A stretch of 64,000 bases of DNA from Datura wrightii (Eukaryota; Streptophyta; Magnoliopsida; Solanales; Solanaceae): assembly GCA_035772735.1 (NCBI GenBank), contig JASDFA010000002.1:2728001-2792000 (forward strand). Reading direction: 5' to 3'. The position numbers and the translations under genes are program-made. The notes beneath the pieces were generated by a model that made no database searches, was not told the origin of the DNA, and saw only the letters and a list, made by a program, of their open reading frames with translations. Within the stretch, counting starts at the first letter, position 1. Each line of letters opens with the position of its first letter. Positions 34,480-47,223 of the stretch are shown one piece after another.

Positions 34480-35470
34480 ATTTTATAAGGGACATTTACC
34501 TTCTTCCATCAGCAATACAAGATACAAGATACTGAAAGCAATACAAGCAATACACACTCTTTCCCGATGAGGGATACTGTAGTGTATTCTCAATACGTCT
34601 CTTAGCAGCCAACCATAACATACATAATCATTTATCTACTGGCAGCAGCTAATCACAACATGTAAGATCATTATCTACTTTCATAAGCATATGTCGTATC
34701 ACTATACGACGAGAATAATTTGTCAAAGGGATAGCCTTGACACACCTCGAATGTCAATTCTCGTTCAACCAACAATGTCAACCTAGAGCCAGTAGTTCCA
34801 CTCAATTGTAGTCTTTACGCTGAGAGAATAAGGTTATTTCAATAGTAGGAGTCGAAAAACAATAATGTCTTTCAAAGAACGTTGACTACTATTCAACTTT
34901 GTTCAATTCGGCCAAAATCTCACAAATTCCCGAGAGTCTAGAAGGTAGAAACGCTTACCCGTCACTTGTAGTCGCTTAGAACTCAATTAGAAGTGATTCT
35001 GAAAACCTTTACTCGGTGGAGTTCCGGTACTCCTAGAAAATTTCTAAGAAATAACTCCGCAGGGATATTCCTAGTAGGTCTGAAACTCGTTATCCAAGAT
35101 GAATTTTTGTTTGGATGGAGTTTAACAGCGTAAATCGGCAAAACATGGAAGGAATTGTCGCTCACTCTCTCTTCTCAACCGAGGGGAAAAATATTAGAAT
35201 GACTTAGTCCAAATCATGAAGGGCTTATACAATTGTTCAGGCAATGGCAGGGTGGCGCGGTGCCCCGGCCAGTGCGCTGGCATGGCCTGCGCGGCACGGC
35301 GCCTAGTGCGCCTGGCCTCCAGCCCAACCTCCTGCTTGCTCAATATCGTGCTCGTATACTCATCCCCCGAGCCCTTTTTCGTATGTCATACTCTAAAACT
35401 CTCAACATATGCACACACACGTCGCTTAAACAATAGAAATTTACGGGGTATGATAATTTTGTCTAGTGCG
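34480..35470. other. Unassigned block with a GC-rich core, possibly LTR-derived
   Basis: This 1-kb stretch is compositionally unlike its AT-rich surroundings. The core 35235-35380 is strongly GC-rich (for example GGTGCCCCGGCCAGTGCGC). Short frames here have no recognised domain. Mixed composition and lack of coding signal fit a decayed LTR or other insertion, but I found no paired terminal repeat, primer-binding site or target duplication. Confidence 0.35.
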
Positions 35471-35669
35471 AATTTTATTTTTAAAAGGGTAAAAAAGATA
35501 ATTTTTTGCTGCGAAGCTTCACACTTTAAATATTTAGTAATAACTTAATTTTAAACTTTTTGTTTTACCCTTTATAAGATGATTTCAATTCAGTTTTTTA
35601 TTTTCTCTCTCTTAATCTATGTGTCTAGTCAAACTCCTTCACTTAAATTGAAACAAACAAATAATGTAG

Positions 35670-36835
35670 ATTTAACTAAAGAGAGTGAATAGCAAGAACA
35701 TTTGATTAATTGAAACAACTTAAAGTATATTTTGTTTCTATATTTTTTTAGAAAAGAAAAAGGAAGAGGAGGACGAATTCAACGTATTAATGTATTATGA
35801 AATTACACTATTTAATTTATTTTCTCGTACCGTGAATTAAAATATTGTGATGGATAATTACTTAGTTTAATAAATAAAGAATTGATATAAGTTAATAGAA
35901 TTGTAATTGATTTTAAAGTCTTAAATGTTAGACTTTTAATATAGTTCAAATAAGGAAAGAATTAAGAAGCAAAATTTTAGTCAATTTAAAAATATTATAT
36001 ATTAGGAGTTCTTACTTTTTATAAATTAGTAAAAAAATTTAATAGTTATAACTTTAGTTAATTTCAAAGTCCTAAATATTATGATAATGATTACGTAACA
36101 ATTATTTTTAAAAATAGTAGATGACAATTTTGTCTATTGTAGAGTCTTTTCATGAAGGGTAAAAGATTCAATTAACATTTCTAAGGGACTGTTTTATATT
36201 AAGTAAATAGGAGTAGAATAATATGCATATATTGAATGTTAGATTAGTTTATCAAATCTGAAGATATTACCAAAGATTGTTTCATCAGAAGATTGTACTG
36301 CATCTTCAAATGAAACAAAATTATTTGAAAAAGTAACAGTAGAAAAGTGATTATTGCATTCTTGAACTATAGTATTGCCATTGAATCCAACTCCAATCTC
36401 TTTGTTTACTGATACAAAATTAGGATTAACACTATAATGCTTCCATTTATAATGCAACAAATCTTGTCTTGTTGTAAATATTTTTTTCACTTTTCAATAT
36501 CATTATTGAAAAGTATAGCATGAACTTTTGTGACCCGCAAAAAGTTAAACTTTAATGATCAAGAAACATATATATAAAAATATAAAATATAATAAAAATA
36601 GATAAGAACTTAAACATATGTGTAAAATACAATATATAAATATAAAATATGATACGAAAAAGAATTATAACCTCTTCATTGACTAATGTTATAGTTATTA
36701 AAGTGTCTGCTTTTATTTCCTTTTTACACTCTCTTACTAATTCAACTTCAATTACTAAAACTTTTATTATCCAATGAGAATCATACCGCCTTGAAATGTT
36801 AATTAGCACAATTTCTTTACGAAATCTTTTTCAGA
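35670..36835 (-). repeat. Right arm of the long imperfect inverted repeat
   Basis: The minus strand matches the plus strand of 29815-30500 across most of its length, with an extra ~460 bp at 36190-36650. Minus-strand reading gives exon-like pieces: MESEKDF just after TTTTAG near 36850, then SRRYDSHWIIKVLVIEVELV, ending at a donor-like GAAGAG|GTTATAATTC. The extra segment carries the 83-codon frame listed below. The origin of the fragments is unknown; a transposon that captured gene pieces is one explanation. Confidence 0.6.
36239..36490 (-). pseudogene. Unassigned 83-codon open frame (possible captured exon)
   Basis: The minus-strand frame reads like real protein, with LLHYKWKHYSVNPNFVSVNK, EIGVGFNGNTIVQECNNHF and SFEDAVQSSDETIFGNIFRF, and differs in composition from the surrounding low-complexity frames. 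I do not recognise a family. It lies in the 460-bp segment found only in the right arm of the inverted repeat. A captured or fragmented gene is more likely than an expressed one. Confidence 0.35.
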
Positions 36836-37530
36836 TTCCATTGCAAGATTATCTAAAACAAATTGTGCACAAGAGTTATAATTATATAAAAAAATTATTT
36901 TATGAGATGAAGATATTATATTACCTGAATAGATGAAACTTGTGAATGTATGAGTAGACGAAGAATGCCACTTATAACTAACACAAATTTTAAACCAAAT
37001 AATATTAATATAAGACTATTAAAGGAGATAATATAGTATCAATATTAGACTCAATGAAAAGAGACAATCTAATTAAAATTATTTTGAATATAAACAACTT
37101 GTGCTGATATAGTAATTATTATTGTCGTTTTTAAATCCACTATATAAAAGAATATCACAATACGAAAAAAGATATAGGAGATAAATTAACACAAAAACAT
37201 ACAAGGTTGGAGATTGAATCAAAAGTGTTGATGTAGAAGAGTTGAATTAAATTATACAATTATAAATCTTTATATAAAAGTAGAAGAATTTATAAATTAA
37301 AAAGAACTTGAAAATATAAGCATATTAAGACATTACTATGAAAAAAAAAATAACAAAAAGGAAAAAAAAAATCCCCCTAAGTGATTATGAAAAGGGGAAA
37401 AAAACACATTAACGAAAAAAGGAAAAGAAAAACCTTTTCCTTATAATGTAAAAGGGGAATTTTTTTTTCCCCCAAATTTAAAAAGAAATTTTTTTCGGCA
37501 GAAACATCTTTTTTTCTTTTTAAGATCTAC

Positions 37531-37800
37531 ACTATAAATAGAGTTATGCCACAAGTAAAAAATTAATATAATAAAATAATAGAGAAATTTGGTAGAAATT
37601 TTTTATTTTATTTTTAATTTACTCCATAAATAGAGTTATGCCACAAATAGAAAACCTAATATGATAAAATAAGGTGATGAAATAATTAAAAATAATAATT
37701 TTAAATAATAATTGTGTAAAAATAGTAAATGACAGTTTTATCTATTGCAAAGATTTTTAATGAAGGACAAAATATTCAATCAATATTTATAAAAATATTA
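37531..37800. repeat. Dispersed repeat block related to the inverted-repeat arms
   Basis: The motif TAAATAGAGTTATGCCACAA occurs near 37537 and again near 37628. After it, AATAGTAAATGACAGTTTTA and TTAATGAAGGACAAAATATTC parallel 36108-36180 of the right arm in the same orientation. So a third copy of part of that repeat lies here. Confidence 0.55.
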
Positions 37801-39469
37801 CACTTTTAATATAATATAGATAAGTTTAGAAAAAATTACATTGTGTATCATTTAACGTAATGATGCTACCAAATTTAACCCATCTTTTAACTCATCTAAT
37901 TTAGCCCAATTTTTATATAAATTGAAATTTACTTTTCATCTCTTATCCCAATAATCTAAAACACTAATTTCTTCCTCCAATCTCATTTTTCATCACCAAT
38001 TTCTTTTTTCTTTTTGGCTTTTGCTTCTTCTTTCTTTATGCTTCTTGTTTTTTTTTTTTTGCTGCATCGTCGTTGTTCTTTTTTCCTACTTTTTCATTCT
38101 TTTTTCTTTTTACTTTTTTTTTTCTGCGGCTATTTTTTTTCTTCATAATTTTAATAACAACTTTGTAGAGATTATGTATGAATTTGATTTTTTTTTTCTA
38201 AAAGAATATGTATAATTCTTTATAGATACATCGTGTAGCATAGATATTACATTGTTGATATCTAATGTATTTGATGTGATTATGAATTTCATATTTTGAT
38301 ACTTAAAAATTGATTGAAAGTGATACTCATATTTATTATTACAAATTTAAACATTAATTGTTAGGTGAATTAAATTGAAAAATTCAAAACTCCATTGTTG
38401 GAGTTCTTAAGAGCTAAAAAATGCACAAATGGGTTTGAAATTTATTAAAAATTTTAACAAATTAATGATTGTGATTCGTTGGTGGTGTCATTTCGAAGTT
38501 GTGATTAAAATTTGATGAAAAATTAAGTGTTGCTTCTTTAATTTCTTGGTCCTTTTATTTTGTTGATTTGAAATAGTATTGTTTATTGCATAAAAAAGTA
38601 TAAACTAGCTATTCATAGTGCATTAATCAATAATATTTTAATTTTGTATGAGTTTCTATAATTTTATATAATTATGTAAAAGTGTGTAGAAATACTTTCT
38701 ATACACTATTATATATTTTTATATAAAATTAATATATTGTCTACAGTGAATGTATAATGTTGTATAATATTGTATAATACTGTATATGAGTGTATAAATA
38801 TTTTTATAATTTTATGTACTGTTTCTATACTAGGTGTATAACATTGTATATTGAGTTTTTAAACATTATTGTAAAAGAAAATATTTTTTATATAATATTA
38901 TATACCGATATATATTGTTGTATAACAAATTTATTTTGAGCTATAAAATTACAAAATAAATTTTGAGCTATATTTTTACAATATAAATTTAATAATTATA
39001 TTTTTTTGTAATTTTTCATTAATTTATGTAATTCTGAGTTGTGATAGTATTAAAATACTTCACATGTAAAATGTGTAACCAAGAGAATACTGTGTAAGAA
39101 AAAGAAAAGTCTAAAATATGCTTATTAGCGTATGTAGACATGTGGATAGACGTATGCTTGGCACCCAAAATGACCTAAGCACGAGAAATACATGGAATAA
39201 CCTAAACAAGTACGTTGGCGATCTCGTGCCTGTTTAGGTTCATTCGCACTTATTAGATAATAATGTAGTAAAAAAAAAAGATAGTACTGTAGTACTTTTC
39301 AATCCTAAATTATCTGTCATATTTTTTCATATGTCTTTAAAGAAAATATTAATTAAGAGATAACTTTGACTATTTGATCTTTATTTATGTTTTATTTATA
39401 TCTTTATTGAATATCTACTCTATTATGTATCCCCGTAACTAAGGTGTTTATAGTGTTAAAGAACAATCA

Positions 39470-41414
39470 ATATATAAATATATATATATATATATATAAA
39501 GGAGACTTAGAGGTATGCTGATGTGGCATGCCTCTAAGGCCTCCATTCCCATTTTTCTTATTTGTAATTTTTTTTGACTATTTTTTTCTTTTTAAAATTA
39601 TTTTATTAACTCATTTATTTAATTATTATTGTCATTTAATGTTATCACAATGTATAGAGAGTGTTAAATATAGCGTATTTAGCATAATTAAGAAAAAAGT
39701 ATAATTAAGAGAGTTTTAAAAAAAAATTAAATTATTTTTTTAATATAATACATATAAATGTATATCTATCTATATCTATATATAATATAAAGTTAGGCAT
39801 TCGAGAAGTGATGAAACTTCAATGACTTCGTTCTTTTATAAAGTTAATTATAATTATTGTTGAAATTTAATGCATAATGCATATAGTACTAATTAAATGA
39901 ATGTTTCATCTATATATTATATAATTCTAGTCTTAGGACGAGTGATGTGACATGCTTCTAAGATCAGAAAACTATGTTTTTCTCAACTTTTTAATGCTTT
40001 TCTATTTCCTTAACTTTTAGTTTTCTTAGTTATTGATTATGAATATAAATACCATTTTTTTTCTAAATAATAGTAAATAGGTTTGCATTAAAACCCAATT
40101 AGAGGTTAGATCATTTATAATTATAATAGTTTTAATGTGTATTAATCTCTAAATAATTATATGTTAATTAATTGTTGAGCCTCTTTATATTATATTTTGG
40201 TATTAATTCTTGTACCTCTTCATATTACATTTGGATTCATCTTTTTTAGTCTTTTTTTCACTTTCTATGTTTTAAATTTTTGGTTGTGAAATTTTTTTTA
40301 GCATTCACTTTGTGCAAAAAACTCAGAAGTCTCTCTTTTAACTCACTTAATTAGGATGAAAAACTCTTTTTTAGATAAGGTACGTGCATGATGCTGAAAA
40401 TTTGATGGATTATTCTTTTGTTCAAGTGAGTGTTATTCTCAACTACTCTTCTTTTATACAATTAATCTTTTGAATTACCTTAAATATAAAGTTTAATCTC
40501 ATATCCCTCAATTATTAATTAGAGATTTTGGATTAAACTTTGAGAACAAAATCGTCTTTAAAAATAAAATAATTTATCCAAAGTAGAATTACCATGTATA
40601 AACTCGCAAATTCCATTAATCCCTCCAAATATAAGTACCAATACAAAATTGAAAAAAATAATCGCTATTTGATACCAATTTTTGAGATAATGCTGGAAAG
40701 ACGAGGAGCTGATGAATTGAAAAAAAATGTGAAGGTATAAATTATGAGAAGGTGACGAGTGATTTGAAAGAGACAGAAGAAACTAAAAATGATTTAAAAT
40801 AAAAAAGAAGAAAGAAACAAAACACAAAAAATAATTGAAAAAAATTGATAAAATTTTAAAAGAGAAGAAAATAATTAACGTTTACCAAAAATCTTCTTTA
40901 ATGAAGTGTACATTTCTAACGATGAAAAGTAGAGAAAAATATTCTTAAGTTTTTTTTAAAGAAGAATTTGAAGTAGAACAAAAAAAAATTAGCGTGGTGA
41001 TTATGCTGTCACAACTTCTTCTTTTTATTTTTCCTTAAGATTATGTTTGACTTTAAAATTTTAGTTTCGATTTTAATATTAGAAGGACAGTTCGATGGAC
41101 AAAACAATCAGAAATTAAATATAAATTTGTGAAATATTTCTGAGTTGGAATTATATATTTTAACTTTAGATTCTCCTATTAAGATAAATTTAAGATATTT
41201 TCAATTGTTGCAACTTATATTTTCGATCTCTTTTTTTTAAAAAAGTTTCGTAAGTCTTTTGCGGCTTAAATTTTAATATTATCTGATTGTCAGATAGAAT
41301 TTAAGTTTTTTTAAAATTGTTGTACACTTAAATTTTTGACTTTTATTTTAAAAATATTTTTATAAATTAAGTAAACTTTTTTATAACCGCGCGAAGCGCG
41401 AAAAAATTTACTAG
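39470..41414 (+). mobile_element. Non-autonomous Helitron, possibly several nested
   Basis: The 3' end is textbook: a 5-bp GC stem with GAA loop (41388-41400), ten A/T bases, then CTAG at 41411-41414 followed by host T. For the 5' end there are three TC-starting candidates resembling Solanaceae Helitron heads: near 39476 (AT repeat then AAAGGAGACTTAGAGGTATG), near 39765 (TCTATCTATATCTATATATA) and at 39909 (TCTATATATTATATAATTCT, preceded by A). No Rep/helicase frame is present. Which head belongs to the tail is open. Confidence 0.65.
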
Positions 41415-42758
41415 TTACTAGTAAAGTAAAATGAGAAAAAATAATTAATTTTCTCTTAAATTTTTAGTCCATTTAATTTTTTTTGACAAATAATTTGAGA
41501 TAACTATTTTTAGCTTTTCAGTCTATTTAATTATTTTTTAAAATTTTTTTTAGCTTTAATTTCAAATTTTCATATGACATGTTTAATATCACAAGATTAA
41601 AACCCATTTTGGTACATTAACGTACCTTTAGTTTAAAATCACACAATTTAAAAGTCTTACTTATTTTCTTAAATTTTATATTAAATTAAAATTAAAAAAA
41701 TAAATTAAAACACAAAGAAAATACCATTTAATTCTCTTCATTAAAAATATTCATCTCCCAAAATTTAAAATAAATTAATTAAATTAACGTCACAACACAA
41801 GTTAACGAAAAATGTGAAGGATTAACTTAGTTCGGCAAAAATTGTGAACTGCTACGATATTTTAGAATTATTTTATCCAACTTAATTCTTAAGAGACTTT
41901 TTTTTTAAATCTTTCTTTGTACAAAAGAAATTGAATTTTTTTTAATCAAATTAAGCTATTAATAAGAATAATACAATTTTTTTTGAAATTTTTCAGAATT
42001 AAAATAAATTTATTACACAGTAACATATCAGATATTATTGTATTCAAATAAATTAAGATAAAAAAGTTGATGACTGCCAGTGTTAAAGAGAAATTTGTTA
42101 CTGTGGATAATGTTTTATACTTATTATGTAATTTTCAGTTACGACTTTATGTCAAACTCTGCTCATGTATGAAATTTGATTGAGCATGTTACAAAGTAGT
42201 AACCCTGAATTATAACTTAAGACTACAATATTACTGACAATAATGATTTTAAAGAATCTAATCACGGATGATATATTCATAAATTTAAGTATTTTAAGTG
42301 GTGTAAATATTTCACATCAAGTTTCAAGTTTAAACCAATCTTATCAAGTTTTTCATAAATTTAAATTTGAAAAATCATTTTAATAATTGAATTGCATTGT
42401 AAAATAATTTGTATAACTTGCTCTTCGAAATAATTAAATCTTTTACAATTTATCTAATTTTATTTTTTTTTATGGATATTCACGATCTTCAAAAAAGCTT
42501 GAAAAATAAATAAATCAGTAGGGGTTGTTTCGTCAAGAATTCAAAAAACAATACATGCCCTTTGATCGTAAGAAGTTAAGAACCCAGAAGGCTGCAGATG
42601 GGACCCGTAACGATAAAAGAAAAAATAAAAACACAAGCCTAAAATTGGAAAAAGATAAAAAGGGCCGAGGAAGCCGTGTAATGTTTGAGGTGACCTACCT
42701 TTAAAATTCCAAAAATGTGCTATTAAGCAAGTATCATGAACAAGAAATTCTGTTGACT

Positions 42759-42767
42759 AAACCCTAA
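42759..42767 (+). promoter_or_regulatory. Telo-box in the IMPDH promoter/leader
   Basis: AAACCCTAA lies 25 bases before the IMPDH start codon. Telo-boxes at this position are common in plant genes for ribosome and nucleotide metabolism expressed in dividing cells. A function here is inferred from that precedent only. Confidence 0.5.
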
Positions 42768-42791
42768 ACCTTTGCAACCCTTTCCGGCACC

Positions 42792-45700
42792 ATGAACGAG
42801 GACGGATTTCCAGCAGAGAGGTTGTTCAACCAAGGCTATTCCTACACCTACGACGATGTCATCTTCCTTCCTGGCTACATCGATTTCCCTACCGATGCCG
42901 TCAGCCTGTCGTCTAAGCTCAGCCGCAACATTCCCCTTTCCATCCCTTGTGTAGCTTCTCCGATGGACACCGTCACCGAGACTTCGATGGCGGTTGGCAT
43001 GGCTGCGCTAGGTGGTATAGGTATAGTTCACTATAATAACACCGCTTCCCAGCAGGCTTCCATTATTCGTGCAGCCAAGTGTCATAGAATTCCTTTTTGT
43101 GCGGATTTGATCTTCGCGTCCCCCTCCGATTCCATACATTCTGCCGATGAATTTGGTGACTCCCCTTGTATCTTCATCACTGAGTCGGGAGCCAAGGAAT
43201 CCAAAGTTTTAGGGGTTGTGTTTAAGTCTACCTGGGAGGGATTGACTGATAAGGGAGCTAGATTTTCTGATTACATGAATAGCTCTCCCGTTAATCTGCC
43301 TTCAAGCTATAATTTTGAGGACGTAGCAGGCTATATAGCATCTGAAAAGCTGGACTTTGTACCATTGGTGAACGATAAGGACGGGCAAGTGGTCAATTTG
43401 GTCACAGCTGCTGACTTGGAGAGAATAAAGTCGCTTCCCAAATTGGGTTTGCCGTCTCTGGGGTCAGACGGAAAGTTCTTGGTGGGCGCAGCAGTAGGGA
43501 CGAGAGAATCAGATAAAGAGAGGTTGGAGCATCTGGTGAAAGCCGGGATTAATGCTCTGGTGATAGATAGCTCGCAAGGGAACTCGGAATATCAGATTAA
43601 TATGATCAAGTATGTGAAACATACTTACCCTCACTTGGATGTGATTGGTGGGAATGTAGTCACCAAGTACCAAGCAGAGAACTTAATTAAGCAGGATGTT
43701 GATGGCTTGAGGGTCGGGATGGGGTCTGGGTCCATCTGTACCACTCAAGAAGTTTGTGCTGTGGGTCGCGGACAGGTGAATTATATCTTCATTAATTGTT
43801 ATTGGATGGAGTTGGTTTTTGTTCTGTTGATTGTAGTTGTTTCTTTTTCTTACAAGTTCATTGTAGTTGATTGATTTAGTTAATTTCTCTCCCTGAATAC
43901 GAAGATAGTCACTATCAGTATAGATGTGAGCATAAATAAGATGTTTAGGAAGGAAAGAAGTATGAAAGCATCCAGGAAACATGCTGGCTGGACAACTGAA
44001 TTTAAACTTGCTTTCTCTCTTCTTATGTTTCACATTTCAGAAGTATCCGTGGAACCTATTTTGATAGCTAAAGTATTCGCGGAACTTATGTTCTCTTGTC
44101 AATTTTTGTAGGCGACTGCTGTTTACAAGGTGTCATCAATCGCCGAGCAGCATGGTGTCCCTGTCATTGCTGATGGTGGGATTTCTAATTCTGGCCATAT
44201 CGTGAAGGCATTGTCGCTCGGAGCATCAACTGTCATGATGGGGAGCTTCTTGGCTGGAAGCAATGAAGCTCCTGGCACATATGAGTATAAGGTAAAACAT
44301 GATTCTCAATGTTTTTATACTCTGTCTGCAAAAGTTCCTTCCAGGATACATCTAAGGTTGCTTTAGCTGTGTCTGGCAAACCTTATTTCGACATTGTATT
44401 GCCTGGAAAGTTTCCTCTCCATTTTCATTGAATATCTGCCATGCAATTTGAGTTGGCTCATGGGAAGTTGCTCTTTAAAGCATAGTTACTTGTCCTTTTT
44501 AATTTTTAGGTGGGCAATTTGGCTGTGTCTTTTTCATCCATTTCTTTTGCTGATGGAGCCATGTAGGGACTCTTTTTCACATCTGACCTAGTATATTGTC
44601 TTCCCTCCTTCTGATAATCTAGTTCCTAATCTACTGCCGGTTGTTGCCTATCCAACTTCCTTCGATTGAAAATTCTCCGTTGGAGGATTAGAACTCGGGG
44701 AATTATCAAAATGAAGCCAGTCTTTGGGAAACAATTAGGTGTTGAAGATAGAATGAGGTGCACCTGTTTATACTTTATAGAAGTGTATGAAATATTTTGA
44801 GCTGTTACAAATTGAATTATATATATCACCATGAGATCAACTTTCATCGACAGCTCGTCTAAAAAGAAAAGCTATAATGGGAGGGAGCCTTTTTGTTTTG
44901 GAATCACTCATTTAGTTGACGGGGAAGTAGAAGCGTGAGCCAGCCGTTCCTCACACTTCACTCTTGCACCAAACATAGAAAAGAAAACACGTTTCTTTTC
45001 ACTTTGTTTTGCACTCCTTTTTATTTTTCTTTTCTCATCCCTTTCTTCTCTTCCCAAATAAATTAACTATGAAATCAGATGATGTGTTGTGTTTTTCACT
45101 TGATTATAGTTAAGGCCAAATATATAGCCCCTAAAAGTTGGCACGAAATGTCAGTTAGTCAGAAACAAAGATATAGTGTCTAACTAACTTGAGGGGCTAC
45201 CGTTGCCTTATTTTAAATATATAGTATATTAGATAATTTTGGCGCATAGTATATCTGGCTTTCTGTGCCAAGAATTTCGATTATCTTATCTTCAAAGCGG
45301 CTTGATTGCAAATTTTTGTTGTGCTAGACTAAATGAACCTTTGGGTTATTCTGTTCATTTTTGCAAGTGTATTCTACTATATATACCCTTGTGCTATTGT
45401 TAACTTTGGTTAATCTTTCGGCAAGGATAGAATGGTCTCCGTGTGAAAAAGTATCGAGGTATGGGATCCCTGGAAGCAATGACAAAAGGGAGCGATGCAA
45501 GATACTTGGGTGATACCGCTAAACTAAAGATTGCTCAGGGTGTTGTTGGTTCAGTTGCTGACAAAGGTTCTGTTCTGAAGTTCGTTCCTTATACAATGCA
45601 AGCTGTGAAACAAGGATTCCAGGATCTAGGTGCTTCCTCCCTGCAGTCTGCTCATCATCTCTTAAGATCAGGCGCATTAAGGCTAGAGGTTTGTCTCTTG

Positions 45701-45931
45701 TTATGTGTTTTGTATCTTCTTCCTCGGCCATTGTTATGTTGTTGCATGTTTGTGCCTTTTCTATTCCGGGTATTTGAAGAAAACAAATTGAAAGCAGAAT
45801 CATCCTACAGATCATAGTTCATGGGGTTCCAACTTTTAACTCTCTTTCTGGTTCTTCAGGTCCGAACCGGAGCAGCGCAAGTTGAAGGAGGGGTTCATGG
45901 TCTCGTCGGTTACGAGAAGAAATACTTCTGA
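42792..45931 (+). CDS. IMPDH: Inosine-5'-monophosphate dehydrogenase
   Basis: Four exons, 42792-43775, 44112-44291, 45431-45688 and 45860-45931, all joined in phase 0, give 497 residues (plant IMPDHs are about 500). The enzyme converts IMP to XMP with NAD+ in the cytosol, the rate-limiting step to GTP. The (beta/alpha)8 barrel starts with YTYDDVIFLPGYIDFPTDAV; a paired CBS region with regulatory role lies at about 110-230. The catalytic loop is GSICTTQEV with Cys316. The phosphate and flap regions follow: VIADGGISNSGHIVKAL, GSFLAGSNEAPG and KKYRGMGSLEAM. The third exon acceptor is GGATAG|AATGG; the AG five bases earlier would put a TGA in frame. A telo-box precedes the start. Intron 3 (1.1 kb) contains a small MITE. 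It converges with FANCJ downstream. Confidence 0.97.
45112..45210. mobile_element. Short hairpin MITE in IMPDH intron 3
   Basis: The left end AAGGCCAAATATATAGCCCC pairs with the right end read in reverse complement, AAGGCAACGGTAGCCCCTCA; the ~100-bp unit can fold on itself. There is no coding content and the target duplication is unclear. Confidence 0.5.
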
Positions 45932-47223
45932 TGTAACTGTTATTGGAGTGTAATGGAAACAGTTATTACTTGATCCAAGCTTCTTGTTGCTAAACATTAA
46001 ACAATAAATTTCAGCAATGGATGCCAGTCTTGGTCAAGTTTTGGGATTCTGCATGTATCATTCCTAACTCTCTCTATGTCCAGAAGCGTGCTGCAAAATC
46101 AACCTCTTGCCAACACAATCAGACTTCCATCAAACTTTTAACTATAAAGATGATTTAACTCTTATTGAAGATTGTTAAAAAAAAAATTTCATTATCAGAT
46201 TTTCTCACACACACGTACATGTCCTTGAAATATTTTTTTAGTTTTTTTGAAAAAAATGTACCTAATGTGCTGCTTAAAAAATGGGACCCAATGATAATCC
46301 GTAGAAGATATTACACCAATTTCATAGAAGCTGAAATTATAAAAGGGTCAATCTGTTAATAAAGAATTTAAATTTGTCTCCTAAAAGATGAGGATAATTT
46401 ATTCGGAAATAATTTCTTGTATATTTATGTTTGCAAGGATGATATTTAAAGAACAAGATCAAATAATCCCTGATGTTTGATCATCTCTCCCACAACATGT
46501 GTTGTCACATGCTCTAATTTCACGTTGCACTTTCAAGTGGGATGTGATAGAGCAATTGAAATGGATGAAAGAAACATGTATAAGGAAGCATAAGGTGAGA
46601 TAAATATTTGTACCTCATAAAATTAAATTACGTTAAAAATAATAATCATAGGTATCTAATTGAACTTTAATTATACATCTTCATAGATTCAAACAGTATT
46701 TAATCATCTTGATCTTAACAAACAAGCCAATACGACAATATATATTCATCATCTACAAAAGCTTGTAACTTATTCTTTTATTTTTAATTTGTCACTCAAA
46801 ATTTTGTGTTCATAATATCGATATTATTTTACAAAAATCATCTCTTTCATGATTTGACATATTTACACGTGCCGAGAAACCAGTAGTAATAAATGCACAT
46901 ACCATTTCTTGTAAAAAGTAAAGACGTTTTATTTTTGCACAACTTTAATAAATTATATAGAACACAAAATATTCCGTATATCTTGACCAATATGTACACT
47001 AGAATACCTATCACTATCTCCTGTCAATATAAATGCAGAAACTGAAATGTAACTATTTGCCAAACATAAAAGTAACCACTGACTGCATAAACAGTTCATT
47101 GTAGGTATCCACACTTCTGAAAATCTAATCTTGCCAGCCACTTGTGATCTCTCTGGGAAAATGTTGTCTTTATAATGTGGTGGCATTTTCAGAAAGTATC
47201 ATCTATTTAGTGAACTCCAAATA
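45932..47223. other. Convergent intergenic region IMPDH / FANCJ
   Basis: It contains the 3' UTRs of both genes (about 45932-46180 for IMPDH and roughly 46950-47223 for FANCJ on the other strand) and AT-rich DNA between. I see no gene, RNA gene or clear transposon. Confidence 0.6.

Larger units (their letters stand above)
28002..42791. other. 15-kb gene-poor, repeat-rich region
   Basis: Apart from the GT14 promoter at the left end and the IMPDH promoter at the right end I see no gene. The sequence is AT-rich with many mononucleotide tracts. Identified content (listed separately): Au-like SINE, fold-back MITE, a pair of long inverted repeats with exon-like fragments, hAT-like MITE pieces, a plastid psbZ fragment, a GC-rich block of unknown origin and Helitron ends. 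The parts 32520-33500 and 37800-39450 show nothing beyond AT-rich low-complexity sequence. Confidence 0.6.

Noticed and set aside
35216..35548. 110-codon frame in the GC-rich block
   Set aside because: Two overlapping frames are open only because of GC-rich composition; no domain, no splice or start context.
28002..42791. Endogenous viral (pararetrovirus or geminivirus) insertion
   Set aside because: I looked for movement-protein, coat-protein or Rep-like frames and saw none; all recognisable reverse transcriptase in the window belongs to LINE, RTE or copia elements.
3280..47223. A metabolic gene cluster linking ascorbate, carotenoid, wall and GTP genes
   Set aside because: The genes belong to unrelated primary pathways, have independent promoters on both strands and are separated by large repeat-rich spacers; there is no sign of co-regulation.
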